Source: Physcomitrium patens
Taxonomy: Eukaryota; Streptophyta; Bryopsida; Funariales; Funariaceae
Assembly: GCF_000002425.4 (NCBI RefSeq)
Contig: NC_037259.1
Span: forward strand, 3,769,902 to 3,833,901
Length of the DNA: 64,000 nucleotides
Direction of reading: 5' to 3'
Below, piece after piece: positions 49,372-61,678 of the stretch. The first letter of the stretch is position 1, and every line of letters starts with the position of its first letter. A model generated the notes under the pieces. The model made no database searches. It worked only from the letters and a program-made list of their open reading frames with translations, and was not told where the DNA came from. A program made the position numbers and the translations under genes.

Positions 49372-49932
49372 TGTCACGGCCATAATCATGTAAGCTAATA
49401 ATTACATATAGAAATAGGTAGAAGTAAGTAAAAGTAGATAAAAGTAAGTTAATTCTATAATATTTAATATAGAAGCTTCCTAGAAACTTCCTAGATGCTG
49501 CTTTGACTTCATAGGTGTCTTTAATTGACTTTTTGGATTAGAAACGTGGTCAACAAGTTGGCCATGTGCCACACATGTTGTTAGCTTGAAGATCAAGCTA
49601 ACTATGTGGCCCACACGTAGAAAAACTTGCCTTGTAAGTCAAGGCATGTGTCCTACAAAGTCAACACATATTGGAGGTCCTATAGAACGTCGCCATGTAG
49701 CCCTTAGTTAGATAGTATATATAGAGACAAGAGTGAAGGCTTCTTCACTCTTGTCAACTCCTTTCTTGCTTCTAGTCTAGTTTCAAGGATCTCTAGTTTT
49801 CTTGTCTTTTGGCAATAGCCATTCTAGTTTTTCTTTTCAATATACATACTTATTATTCATATTTTGTTACTTTTCTTTGAGTGAAGGCTTACTTGTCTGA
49901 ACTGTTTTTTCATCAAGTTCTTGTCCTTGACT
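49372..49932 (+). repeat. 3' LTR of element D
   Basis: This 561-bp copy is nearly identical to the 5' LTR. The final base is T where the 5' copy has A, so the usual CA end has become CT. It is followed by the ggtat duplication. Confidence 0.96.
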
Positions 49933-49937
49933 GGTAT
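49933..49937. other. Target-site duplication of D, right
   Basis: The ggtat matches the five bases before the 5' LTR (43538-43542). Confidence 0.9.
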
Positions 49938-51345
49938 CAATCTCCATCAATGTTGATTGTTGTATTATAGTATTAAATATTTGTATAAAATTTTACACTA
50001 TAGGTCATACTCTATGATTTCTGAAATCTATAGCATCAACCATATTTGCAATCCTAATTGCCTCTTTAAATATTTACAAATCTCTTACTTCTACTTATCG
50101 CTGGACCATAGGTTTCAATCCTCATACAAACTGATCCATTATCTCAGTCTCTAAAAGATTGCTAATTTAGAAATATAAGAACTTGAATAGGGAAGCATAA
50201 TCTTGCATTAACTTGGATTATGTAAGATTAGCCAATTGATTGCATGCTAACTACTTTGCATTGATGGACCAAAATTAATTCTTAAATTTGGTCTCAAACT
50301 CCTTCTAATTAAAAAATCTATCTTAAGCTCTATAGTTTTAAGCATGATTTTGCTACCAAATGGTTGTTGCTCTTCTCAAATAATTCCTTCTAGATATAAT
50401 TCTTTTCATGGAGTTTGTTCCAAATAGTTGAAAATATTGTTACATGGTGAAGAGTCATTGGTATACATCTTCTTGTCTTGAAGTTCAAAAATATATATTA
50501 AGCTTTTTTAATTTGAACATAACAAATGTCAATTCTCTTGCCCTAGAAGCTTTCATTTATTCTTTTTAAGTAGCTATCTAGTCTAAGAGGTGTTGCACAT
50601 AGGCCTCCACCTAGGATTGTTCCACCATGTCTTCCATACTATAATTTCTTTGCCAAACTCTGCTACCATAATGCCATTTTTCTTTTCAATTAACTTCTTA
50701 AAAGTAGGTTGTCGTAGCTCTAAAATAGTACTTAATGTGATTACAACAATTGATCTCTAACAAGATGATGGCTATTAATATGCTACTAAAGAACAAATTG
50801 ACACTTGCTTTGATACAAATGAAATAAGACTAAATTCTTTCTAAGATCTAAAATCCTTCTAGTCTTTAGCAACATAATTCTATCACAAAATAAGACTAAA
50901 TAGATCAAAATAAAATTGAATACAACTAAACAAAATAATATGTAAAAGATAAGGTAGAGTAAAAATAAATAGAATAGAATAAAATAAAAAATACAATCTA
51001 AACTTTACTAAGAAAAAGAAACCAAAGCCATATTTGACCAAAAGCCTCAAATAGCCTTGTTTAATCTAATTTATATATTGTCCAATCCTTTTGAAATCTT
51101 CTAAAATGTCTCTAATAGTGCATACTACTAAAATATTACCTTCCTAAAATATTCTAGAGGTAGACCCTATCTAAATAACTTCCTTAAGTTTTTTTAGAAT
51201 GTTCCATAGTGGATCCCACATAAACCACCAATCTAGTCTCAATTCTAAAAACTTCTAGGAACTTCCCAAAAAATGGCTCTAATTACCTATTTCTACATGT
51301 CAATAATACAATTATCTTATCTATGCACCGTTATGCTTGTAAAAA
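49938..51345 (-). mobile_element. Family 2 copy G, right part (gag, primer site, 5' LTR)
   Basis: The reverse complement matches gag of copy F, for example the run around F 37140-37260 at about 50030-50250. A tRNA-type primer site reading tttgtatcaaagc on the minus strand lies at about 50807-50819, directly next to the LTR (50820 to about 51345). The right end of the LTR is cut by a family 1 LTR fragment. Confidence 0.72.
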
Positions 51346-51474
51346 GGAAAACATGTCTACAATGCTTCTAAGAAGCTTTTTTAGAATATATTATCAAATT
51401 TATTTATTTATTTCTATTTTTACTTATTTATATCATTTAGATAAATAATAAAATAAATATGAATGTTTGTGACA
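51346..51474 (-). repeat. Family 1-related LTR fragment
   Basis: About 130 bp match the U3 end of the family 1 LTR in reverse, including the terminal tgtgaca. The sequence to its right is not clearly the family 1 third-ORF region, so it may come from a diverged subfamily. Confidence 0.65.
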
Positions 51475-52635
51475 TAATCTCCCTTTTTATATAAAGTGAA
51501 GAGATAAAAAATTTCTAAAGTTTTATCTCTTGATCCAACCGTTCAATTTCTCTCAAATTTTTATATAATATAGCTATTATCCTTAAGCTTTACTACAAAA
51601 AAAGTCAATTGTAAAATTACTATTGATCTTTCGATATCTTAGCAAGTGCTCTAAATCCTAACTTACAAGCACCTAAGCACTATTTTCTTCAAGTTTCAAA
51701 AATCCAAAATTCAAATACTATAAAATTTATATATAAAGTTTAATAACATAATTATATATATTTTTAGAAATTTTGAATCAAAATTTCATCAAATTGCTCA
51801 AGATATATCTCAAAATACATCCACTAGTGAATTGGCTCTTTTACTAATCTTAGATTTAAAGCTCTAACTTCAACCTCCAATATCTCCTTCATTATCATTT
51901 GAATTTCATCAAATAGTATACCAAAAATATAGCAAAAAGAGTGTTCTCTTCAATTCTAGTTGTTGAACTTTTATTCCTTTTTGTATGTATGCATTATATC
52001 CATAAGAGTGATAAAAGATACAAATCAACATCTTAACTATGAGTGCTCATATCTCTTTCATATATTCTTTAAACCATAAAAAAGTTTTACCAAAACCATA
52101 GCCAAAAACCTAAACTTGCTGACCTTAGCTTTCAAAGTTCAAATGGCCTCAAAAGAATAATCCTAATCCCTAATAAGCCCTCCGACAGCCTCCTTAAAGT
52201 CCATTGGGCATGATTTTTGGCTAATAGGAATAGAGATATTCATCATCTATCTCCATTCATCAATATAGATGTCCTAACTTCTCTTTTTTTGCTACCAAGT
52301 CCCTTCTTCAACCCTTGTTCTAATAATATTTATATAATATATGTCCTGAATATCAAATACAAGAAACAAAGTAAGACTTTAAAATTCACCAATGTCTAAA
52401 AAAGGTGATTTTAAATATGTAAAAGTTACTATCAACCAAAATTCATCTTAAAAGCCACTATCAAAAGAAAATAAAGTTATGTAAATTCTAATAGTAGTTC
52501 TTTTAAACAACCTCCTTTTAAAGTGGTAATCTAACTACATTCTACAAGCAATTAAAATCCACTAATATCACTCTTATTAAGTTGTATAATAAATTGTACA
52601 TTAAATATTTATGTGTATTATTTTTACATAGTAGC
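51475..52635. other. AT-rich sequence without recognisable gene
   Basis: No open frame of note and no domain. It lies between transposon fragments and is probably old element or untranslated sequence. Confidence 0.5.
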
Positions 52636-54640
52636 CAAACCACAAAACAACAACGTGTTGTATCTTACTATCTATTTGAGGAAGAATATATCTTTCTTAA
52701 AGATCTCGTCTTAATATAATGTTTTGAATTATAATATCTTGTCTGATAAGTCAATATACAATAGATCTTAAATGAATCTATTGATCACTGATTCTACATC
52801 TCATTAGCATTACAAATACAAAGAATTTTTAATAAAGAATGGAGGATAGAATGCAATCTTTATTGAATATTCTTTCTTATATAACAAAGACATGTTTGAC
52901 TCTTCATCTTGATTTTGATGGATGTCATTGATAAAAAGCTTTAAGATTCTCTATTATATTTGTAAGATTCTTTGTTGGCTTCTATGTGCATTCATTACTA
53001 TCATATCCATGCCTATGAACAAGATATTCCAACCTAAATCAACACCTCCTTCAGTTCAAGACTTTTTCCATTTCAAACTCTTGATTAATATCTACTTTTA
53101 TAGGAAGCAATGGCACTGGTCTTCTTTTTAGAATATTCACTATCTTATATGGCTCAAAGAAATATATATGAAACAAAAGATGGATCTTCATAAACTTTGA
53201 TAGATACAATTAATATATAATTAAATTAATTTCTTCACTAGTAGAAAATGCTCTAAGTCTAATGCCTTCATACAAAACTTCAACTTCTTTATTCTACTCA
53301 AGTCTATATTTACAAGTCAAATGTATAGTTGAGTTGCAACTTAAAAAAAGTTCTTGATGAAGATCCGATAGTAATTGAGAAATTATAAAAAATATTGCAT
53401 GTTTCCTATTGTTATTAAAATCTTCTAATCCATGATAGTCTAAATATTTTTAGAATCCATCATAAAGCTATCATTTCAAATGATATTTCTTAAGAAATCA
53501 ACTTAAGTAGTATAAAATATACACTTTTTTATCTAGACATATAATAATATATTTTTAATTTTTTGTAACACACAACAAATATAAAGTTCATACTCATTTG
53601 TGTTCTTAGAATAGATTAAGATATCATCTTACTAAAAAATAACATAATTATTAAAAAATTCTTAAAAAACATCATTCATTAGATGTTGAAAAGCATTTGG
53701 GGCATTTATGAGTCTAAAATGCATGATATTATATTCAAAATATTCATACCAAATTTAAAATATTATCTATTATTCATCTCCTTTTTTGAAACATATTAGA
53801 TTGTATGTTTGTTGTAGATCTATTTTAATATAGATCTTAACTTGATTCAATTGATGAAAAAGTCTTAATATCAATGATATAAGATACTTATTCTTAATAA
53901 TAATCTTGTTGAGTCCTCAATAGTCTACATAGATCCACTATGATTTATCTTTTTTCTTAACAAATAAGATGGGAGCTCTTGGTAGAGATTTTAAATGGCA
54001 TATGAAATTCTTTGCTAGATTCTCATCAATGTATTCCTTAAGTTTAATAAAGTTATTTTGAAATAAAATTTAGATTAATTCAAATAGTGATTGAGTTTAT
54101 TCATGAAAATCAATTGAAAAATCCTAGGAGTAATGCTTTGGAAGAATATCTGCATTTTTCTTCTAAAAAACATCTTGATAATTTTCATATTGGCTTAAAA
54201 TATCACTTGAAGTATTTTTGCTATTGGAAGTAGGTGTAGTATAAATAACATGAGATAATGCTTGTTTTGTAGCATGCAAGGAAGTGCTTATACCTACTAA
54301 TAAAGATTTAATTATATTGAATTTGTGGATTTTTATTTAACTATTATAATTCTAGATTAAACTATTAAAAAAAAATCAAGGTTTTGAGAAATCAATTCTA
54401 TTTGAATGTATTATTTTTTTAGCCAAAATTATCTTAAAATAATAAAGTTGGAGAGAGATTTATATTAAAAATAATAAAGCTATTATGACCATTATTTGCT
54501 ACATGTAAATGAATAATTTCATAGATAACATCTCTAAAAAGAAAAATAATAACCATCTATGATTTTTCCATGCATGGATTTATTTTTCTTAACTAAGAAT
54601 ATTTATTTGTATTTTAACAAAGTTTTTGTCTACAAAATAA
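52636..54640 (-). mobile_element. Family 1 internal fragment E (degenerate)
   Basis: On the minus strand it matches family 1 from the third ORF (about 52640-52810) and chromodomain region (52900-53200), then skips to RT (53300-53960) and protease (about 54080-54640). RNase H and integrase are missing, so an internal deletion of over 1 kb has occurred. It is full of stops. Confidence 0.75.
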
Positions 54641-54900
54641 GATTAATTTCATAATATCTTGTAGAAAAGCTTCTTAGAAGCTTTGTTGACATGGTTTTAC
54701 TTTTAAATGTGTCTATTAGTGATTGATAGATTGAACACTAAGTTGACAAGTAAGTCACATGTTGTATGTATTGATAGCTTGTAATACAAGCTTATCATGA
54801 GGTGCACATATAAGAAACTTGCCTTGTAAGTTAAGACACATGTGTTCGAAATTAGACGCGTGTTAGAAGTTTTACAAAATGTTATTTTCAAGTCTATCGA
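54641..54900 (+). repeat. Family 1 LTR fragment in plus orientation
   Basis: The stretch with agaagctttg, aacttgccttgtaagttaag and neighbouring blocks matches the D LTR in direct orientation, opposite to fragment E beside it. It therefore derives from a separate insertion or an inversion. Confidence 0.7.
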
Positions 54901-56887
54901 CTCCAATCGACTTCATAAAGTATAATTTTGTACCTTGTTTGTGTATGAATGTGTCGTTTTACCATCTCTTTTCATATTTCAGTTGGAATGTATCTAAAGC
55001 ACAATATGAAAAGTCCTTATTGCATGTCTCACTGCTTGTAAGTAATTTTTAGTCTCAGTAGTCTGGATAATTTAGGGTGTTCTCTCAGAGCTAGGATTTC
55101 CCAATGAGTTCAATCTCTCTCACTCAGCTGTTGCTCCTGACTTATCTTAGCATTAATAGTTGCTTATTTCACTTCCTGTTAGCCAGCACAGCCAGCACAT
55201 CAATGTTAGGCTACAATATTATTGCTATTTTTTTATTGACATTCTATTTAATGTCGAAGATGTGGTAAATACAAGCACCTCCCTGGTGTGGGAATTTTAA
55301 CTCGTTGCATAACTAACGACACGGTTGAATCACAAAGGTGGTGCTGATGGAAAGATCCTGACAGCAGTGATTTTTTTTCTACATTAGTGTATATTGTTTG
55401 TTTTGATTTTTTTGTCAGTCTTTCATAGCGATTTACGAAGTTTTTCTCACAATCCACATGCTCTGATTTGATTGTAAGTTCCAAATTTTGAAGCTTTGCT
55501 GAGCCCTGAACCTCGTTACAGCGACATCCCTGAACTTGTGAACTGCATGTCTGCTGAAAGAGCCGTCCGGACTTATCACGACTTCTCGAATAATCACAAC
55601 AATGAGGAACTCATTCTACCAGTCACTCCGAATAAAAATATCAGTATTTGGCAAAAGTTTAGTGAAATCCTTGTCATTACTACACAGTTTCAGACTCTAG
55701 CATTGCACTTGTAGCTTTATTTTATTCAATCCTTCTTTCTGTCTATTTAAATGTACCCATGTTGAAAACATGTCAATTTCACCAGGCGTTCGTGAAGCGT
55801 CAGAAGCGATGGTGGATGTTAGATAACATGCAGTGTAATTTGGCTCCAACGAACACAACCCAGTTCGTGATCAGTGTGACGAAATCCGGAGGAACATAAA
55901 GGGGTTTAGTCATAGCATGAGTTCGAGTCGAATGCATTTGAGAATCGCGAATTGAAGAAGTTTGGGACGGACACGCGAAAATCAGCCAGCTGAACATCGT
56001 GTTGCTTCGTGTGAAACTCCGTAACTGCCCAGGGTCTTAACCCCTTGTCCTTTCTCTCTGTTTTCACTTCTCTTTCCCATTAGGTTTGCAATTTCTTAAT
56101 GCTGAGTTTAGGAGTGAATTGTTTCGTCAGGAATCACATAACGAACTGTTCTGCGCAAGCATGGGTGTGATCAGTGGGGTGCAAGGCACAAAGCAGACGC
56201 AATCGCTCCTTTGCGGTATTTTGAGCACTGTGAGGCGGTACAATTGCAGAGTATTCTGAGCAAAGATAAGTTGCACCAGTATACTTGGGAATAATGAGCA
56301 GTATTTTGTGCTTGGGTTCTCACCATTCTTCCAGATTAGGTCGTGATTTGGCCTGTCGGTACGGCTGGTGGAGTCAGGAGTCTTTGATTTAGTTTTTTCT
56401 CTTCCACATTGTATCTGCAAAGATTTCTCTATACCATAATTCTCGTTCCACATTCATGCTTGGTATCTAAAAGTTACCTAGTTATTTTCCGTTCTTGTGT
56501 CATGTGCATCAAAGAAGTGAAAATTGAGTAATCTTAGTGTGGATGAGTCATCAAAACTATCCATGAGCAAAGGTTCAAAAGTGGAAACATGTATCAAGAG
56601 CTCGTGCGTCTGTGGCATGCAAATTAAGTAACCGCTTTAGAAGCCCCTAATCTTGCTTAAAATATTTAGATACAGCACCAGCACCATGGCCGACAAACCT
56701 AAATTCACAGATGTATGAAATCCTAATTGTAGACATTCACCGTCAACAAGAGTGGGCCGGAGAGGCTCGGACATGTGCATGACAGGCTGGACCCAAGATA
56801 ACCTTCATGTTGAACTCTGATTCTTACCCACCTTTTCACGACGTCCTAATTCTGACTTGACCGAAACTTTTTTGGGTACTTTCTACA
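54901..56887. other. Host-like sequence, no firm gene
   Basis: Base composition becomes gene-like again from about 55.0 kb. Open frames at 55496-55714 (+), 55800-55997 (-) and 56127-56453 (-) are not recognisable and have no clear splice partners. The region may hold untranslated exons or gene relics. Confidence 0.4.
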
Positions 56888-56923
56888 TTGCACCCCGTAG
56901 TTGATCCTGTGGCAAATTCCTTG

Positions 56924-57208
56924 ATGACTAGACAACCAAAACGGACATCTCAACGCGGGGTTGCAAACTTCCAACAACGCACAGAGAGAAAGAGAGAGAA
57001 GGGAAAGAGGAGAGCGCCACGGAAATTGGCGAAGAAGAAGAGGCCTCGCAGGCGGCGTTCGACAAGGGAAGGAGGCCGAGCACTGAGGGAGTTCGTTGAG
57101 AAGGTTCAGAAGCAGTGGATGGCAGCAGCCATGGCCAGCGATTCAGAATCAGCCGAAGAGGCAGAGAGTGAAGAAGATCATGCAGAAAGCAGCACAGCGT
57201 CACTCTGA
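56924..57208 (+). CDS. Small bipolar charged protein, unknown
   Basis: The 94-residue frame starts at ATG 56924 (the frame is open further upstream without an ATG). Residues 1-52 are extremely basic, with KRRAPRKLAKKKRPRRRR as a likely nuclear or nucleolar localisation signal. Then follows a short amphipathic stretch (ALREFVEKVQKQWMAAAM), and the tail is Ser/Glu/Asp-rich. It is GC-rich against its surroundings, which supports coding. The bipolar charge recalls small chromatin- or RNA-binding proteins, but no family is recognised. It could be one exon of a longer gene. Confidence 0.5.
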   Translation: MTRQPKRTSQRGVANFQQRTERKREKGKRRAPRKLAKKKRPRRRRSTREGGRALREFVEKVQKQWMAAAMASDSESAEEAESEEDHAESSTASL

Positions 57209-57430
57209 AAGTCAAACCCAGCGTTGATCTGGCTCCAAGAGCAGCAAGACGCCGGCAACAGAGCCAAATGCACGGGATTCGGCGTCAAGCATCCAGACCG
57301 ATCGCCATGGAAGCACCAGTTCAACCACAGCCTTCGCACAGACTGAGGAGACCATTTTTAGGATTAGGATTTGTGAAGCTTCTCGAATTCCATGGGGCGA
57401 GCTGGATTCCATGCTCTGGTGTCATCTTGT

Positions 57431-59400
57431 CCGATTCAGCATGTATTCACTTGCATTTGTTTGATTATTCGTTTATTTATTTGTGTGTTGTTTAGATTGT
57501 AAAATGAAGTAAAATGAGTGTCTAGACTGTGGAGGTAGAGATTCGTATTTTTTTTCAAGATTTTTGTTTTGTTTTGTTTTGTTTTTTTATTTATTTCTTT
57601 TTTTGGTTTCTTTTGTGTGGGTAATATATCTGAACAAATGTTATGGTTATATAGTGTCCTTTTCCATAGAATGAAGCATACTGGGCTGGATTTTATTTAT
57701 TTATTGCCATTGAATTCAAATTATGCAAACTGAGCCAGGCTTTCAAATTTTAATTAGATCACATGTGTTTACTAAGACTTTGTTTTTTCTAAGTCTTTAA
57801 GGCCTGTATAAATAAGAAATACAATTCAAGTTCCAATGATGCTTTTTGTAAAGGTGGAAGCACCCTCATACAACATGAAAAGCATCATAATGCACCCAAA
57901 ATCATGACGATTGTTGAATGAGTGGATTTGTAGGACAAGTTTAATTTCAAGTTGGTAAGTTGTTTGCTTTAGTGTAGGCAAATGAAAGTTTGTCCATCAA
58001 AGATAAATTTATACTTTGGTGTCCAAAAATACACATAATAAACCATTTCTTATTAGAGTAGAAATATTAGAATTAATTGTAAGAAGATAGAATTAATGTA
58101 GAATATAACAAGAAATGATATCGGTATATTTAGCACAAAATAGATTTTATTTCTTTAAGTAAAAATTACAGCAAATTTTATTAAATTTTTTTAACCATGA
58201 ATTCATGTCTATGACAACTGTGTTACAAGTATGTATATATGTGTGAATATACATGCATACATACATACTTTTAAAAACATTTTTTTACAAAGTGATAATA
58301 ATTTTTTAATGGTAATAGTATACAACTTTAGCAAAATGACACATGTTGAAACATGTTTTATTGTCAAATAATAAAGCACAGTCAAATCCACAAAAATAAT
58401 ACCATAACAAGATACTTTTAAATATTTAAGCTAACATTGCAACCAACTTTCAAAACATCTAGTAAGAGATCAAACCTAATAACTCACACTTATGCAAAAA
58501 TAAATACACACATACACACACATATATGTACACATATATTGGGCACATAAAGGTGCCTACAGATTATCCAACTTATTGAAGCAACTTCCGAATAAACACA
58601 CCGAAACCCCATAAAAACCAAACCAACACAACATCAGCCAAACACATCTACGCATGATGTATTTGCTTATTTTGTTCAAAAGAAAGAACAATAGCTGAAA
58701 GAAAGCGAGGTAACCCCTAAATATGAAAAAAGAGGGACTCTGTGTTAGTTTTAAGCTCCATAAATTGCATGGACAAGTGTGAGAAAGTGTCCAACATTAA
58801 ACAAAAATTGAGGATGTAGATGGAGAATGTGGAGGCACAAAGTGGGGAAATCCCACAAAACATTCATCAAAGAACTGCAAAAAGACACACACCCTAATGC
58901 TCCCCGTTTAAGACGCAGCCAATGTGGGCTGCACCGTCCAGCTCTGCCATATTTGGCATGAATCTGTGGACAGCAGCACCTGATCAGGTTCAAAATGCTC
59001 ACTATTGCATTTTTTATTATGTAAAATAACAAAAAGACAACAAAGAAAAAAAAAACAAAACAAAAACAAAAAAAAAAAAACATACGAACCAACAAACAAA
59101 CAAACAGTGAGCGTGTCTCATTCACCATCGCCATTCACCATCGCCAGAATTCCAGCTTGATTGCATGCTTTCTCACTCGCTCACTAGCTCGCTGATGTGT
59201 GGGTGAGTGTGTGCATGTGTGTGTTTTGTGCAGATAATTCTGTTTGTGTGTATGGGTGGCCAAGCTCAGGCAGGAATTGGCACAGTGGTCGACAAGTTGG
59301 AATGTGTGGATTCTAGCTTCAGCTAGTCTGGTAGTTGTCGATACGGGTCACCGAGGTGGTTCAGTTGTAGAATGAAGTTCCCGAGCCAGAGCTGGGTTGT
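57431..59400. other. AT-rich intergenic DNA with simple repeats
   Basis: The stretch contains T-rich and gttttgttttg runs (57548-57605), a CA/TA-rich microsatellite (about 58500-58540) and an A-rich aaaac run (about 59038-59082). A 12-bp direct repeat ttcaccatcgcc occurs twice near 59123-59146. Minus-strand open frames at 58751-59134 run through the A-rich tract and look spurious. Confidence 0.55.
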
Positions 59401-59457
59401 TACGGAATCCAGGTGAACAAGTTGCAGATTGATCTAGATTTTCGGAGCGAAGGAGGG

Positions 59458-61678
59458 ATGGAAGGGGAAGACCCGCCGGGTGATAATGCTATTGGCATGG
59501 CTCGGACGGTGTGTCTGGAGCTGGAGTCTGTTTGTATTGAGCGCTGGTGGTATCCCTGATCAGATTGCCACAGTGGGGAGAGGGGTTAGTTAACCCGGAT
59601 TTGGAATTGTCTGTGTAAGGGAGTTCACTATGGTAAGGATTGTAGCCAGAAGAGCCCGAGAGTAGGGAATGAATCCTGGAAGATCCCTGATCTGGTTTAA
59701 AATTGGATTTTTGCTTGCCTCCGCTGTCTTGAATGCGCCGCTTGTAAGCTGTTATCGTTGTCGATTGATGAGGAGCATGAACCGGGACGATCTTTAGCCT
59801 CGTGTGGGGATGATGCACTTGAGTTGGATCACGCACTCTTCTTCGTCCTGCGTTCTGTTGTGGGTTTTCTTCATGCGTGCTGGCGCGTGCTTGGGTTGTA
59901 ATCGGTTTGGAACGACCTTAGACACGGGGCTGTCATCAATGTGTCTCTCCACGACTGCTATCAGTGCTGTGTGTGTTCAGAGCCAAGGGGTTGGTGGTTG
60001 CCAAACAGCCTTGTTGATGCCCAATTTCTGTTGCGAGTGCATTGTGAAAGCCTGCGGAGTAAGTGCATCGTCTGCGGCATGGAAATGTCTCCGTTTCGCA
60101 TTTGACCTTGGGTTCGGGTCGATTACGCACACGGTCTGCGTGTGGAATGCCGATTGAGCGAGATTCTCAATCCCGACGATGAAAGGATCCACTTCAAACT
60201 CGTTTGCAGGTGGCCCAACGATGCACAGGACGGCGGGTGTGATTCCCAGGATCCTGAAGGTGAGTTGATTTTCCTTCTCGCTTCACTCCTCACCACCAAA
60301 TTTCGTGGTCCTGTTGGGTACAGCCCTCGGATGTCTTGACTGCTAACCATTATCACAAGATTTGAGTATCAAGCAGGGGAAAGGTCATTGATTTGAGTAT
60401 GCCTCGTCTTCCGCTTTTAAGGATACCATTCAAGTTTGTTACCAGTGGCTAATGTAACAGCTTGTGTAAAGAGCTCATTGCTCTGAGATTGGTAGGTCTC
60501 CAAGACAATAGAGAACTGCGCCATTTTCCTGGGTTTTCTCAAGGGATTTCTTTAGTTTCAGGCACACTGGAGAACTTCTTACCCCAAGATGCTTGAACGT
60601 TCCAGTGTCTCATTCACCGGATGGACTGCTAAGGTCGGGGGAAGCTAGTAGTTGCAGTCTACAGGGAATAAAATTTTCTTATTCGAGCAATTGACATGGT
60701 TGGTACTACCAATGCTAATGTTTAAGTTAAAAAAAATCTGCAGGAAGTGGGCGATGGGGGTCAGCGGAAACGGCGTCCTTGAGTGCGCGGTGGGGCTCAG
60801 TGAGCACAAACGATCAGTGGGACGAGGCTGAACAGGGTCTGGACTCCTTCCGTGATCCTCTCTCCCCATCTCCATCGGGTAGACTGTCGCAGGAGGAGAA
60901 GCCGCGGACAGGTTCAATCACTGCACCTTCACATTCAGCGTCCATCGAGAGGAAACCTTTGCTGCGAAACGCTCCCAGTCAAGAGTGGCTAAACGCCCTC
61001 ACGGGTCACGCATCGCCAACATCTCGTCCGACAGTCCACTCTTTTCCAGACAACGGTAACGACCATCTGCACCTCACCCCTCCGTCAGTTCAACGAAACA
61101 CCTTCCTGCGAGAGACCCAGGGATGGCTAACATCCGTCATACGCCCCTTGCGATCACGAAAACACAACCCATGGGCGGATCCCAGCGAGTTCAACTGGAG
61201 AGCCGCAGCGACAACAACCACCACCACCACCATAACATCAGATTCTTCCACGGGGAGACGACGACATCCACTGACTGGTTCCCAATCCATGAGATACAAC
61301 CGCCTGAGGTCATCAGACCTACTGACAAGCTCCGGCGGCGAAACAGGATTCAACGACGGTGATCACCACCACATCCACTCCGTGATGAAGAAAGCAGCAT
61401 CTATGCGAGAGCACAGGCTCCATGGGGGTACTACAACGGCCACAGCAAGAGCATGCAGTGAGAAGTATGGGGTGAGGCAAGCAATCCTGGACTGTGTTTC
61501 CTGTGGGCGAGCCTCACCACCCATTGTGCAAGGCTATTCCTGCCGCCAGCACGGTGTCGGTGACTGGACCCGCAGTGCAAGCACCAGATCCGACTGCACC
61601 AGCTCCAAGCGCAAAGGGGTGATGCATTTCTGCCGCCAGTTTATACGCATTGGGAAGAAGCTGGACAAAACGAGTTGA
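59458..61678 (+). CDS. Predicted three-exon gene, unknown product
   Basis: The last exon (60744-61678) is a long GC-rich open frame. It joins in phase, across an intron with a good donor (GTGAGT at 60260) and acceptor (ctgcag, 60743), to an exon 60210-60259. That exon has a good acceptor (tttgcag) and can join in phase to an ATG exon 59458-59549 using a weak GTATCC donor; a GT at 59547 is also in phase. The sum is 1077 nt, or 358 residues. The protein is hydrophilic and Ser/Thr-rich, with two RWGS units near the splice (GRWGS ... ARWGS), a polythreonine run, a His cluster (DDGDHHHIH-like), and Cys pairs near the end (DCVSCGR, FCRQF). No domain or membrane segment is recognised. The last exon is well supported; the 5' end is tentative. 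Confidence 0.45.

Larger units (their letters stand above)
43543..49932 (+). mobile_element. Nearly complete Ty3/gypsy chromovirus, family 1 copy D
   Basis: This 6390-bp element has two 561-bp LTRs. From left to right it carries a priming region, gag, pol (protease, RT, RNase H, integrase, chromodomain) in another frame, a third ORF, and a polypurine tract before the 3' LTR. The two LTRs differ by only about five substitutions on reading, so it is by far the youngest copy here. The 5-bp sequence ggtat occurs on both sides (43538-43542 and 49933-49937), the expected target-site duplication. No indel breaks a coding frame, but six in-frame stops do. The host of the insertion is family 2 copy G. 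Confidence 0.97.

Noticed and set aside
58751-59134. 127-codon minus-strand frame rich in Phe and Val
   Set aside because: It is largely the translation of an A-rich low-complexity tract.
59489-59836. 115-codon minus-strand frame
   Set aside because: It overlaps the tentative first exon of the plus-strand gene. Composition is plausible for a protein, but there is no similarity or splice support; the strand cannot be settled from sequence alone.
59804-60157. 117-codon plus-strand frame
   Set aside because: It does not join in phase to the downstream exon and lies within the proposed first intron; likely chance.
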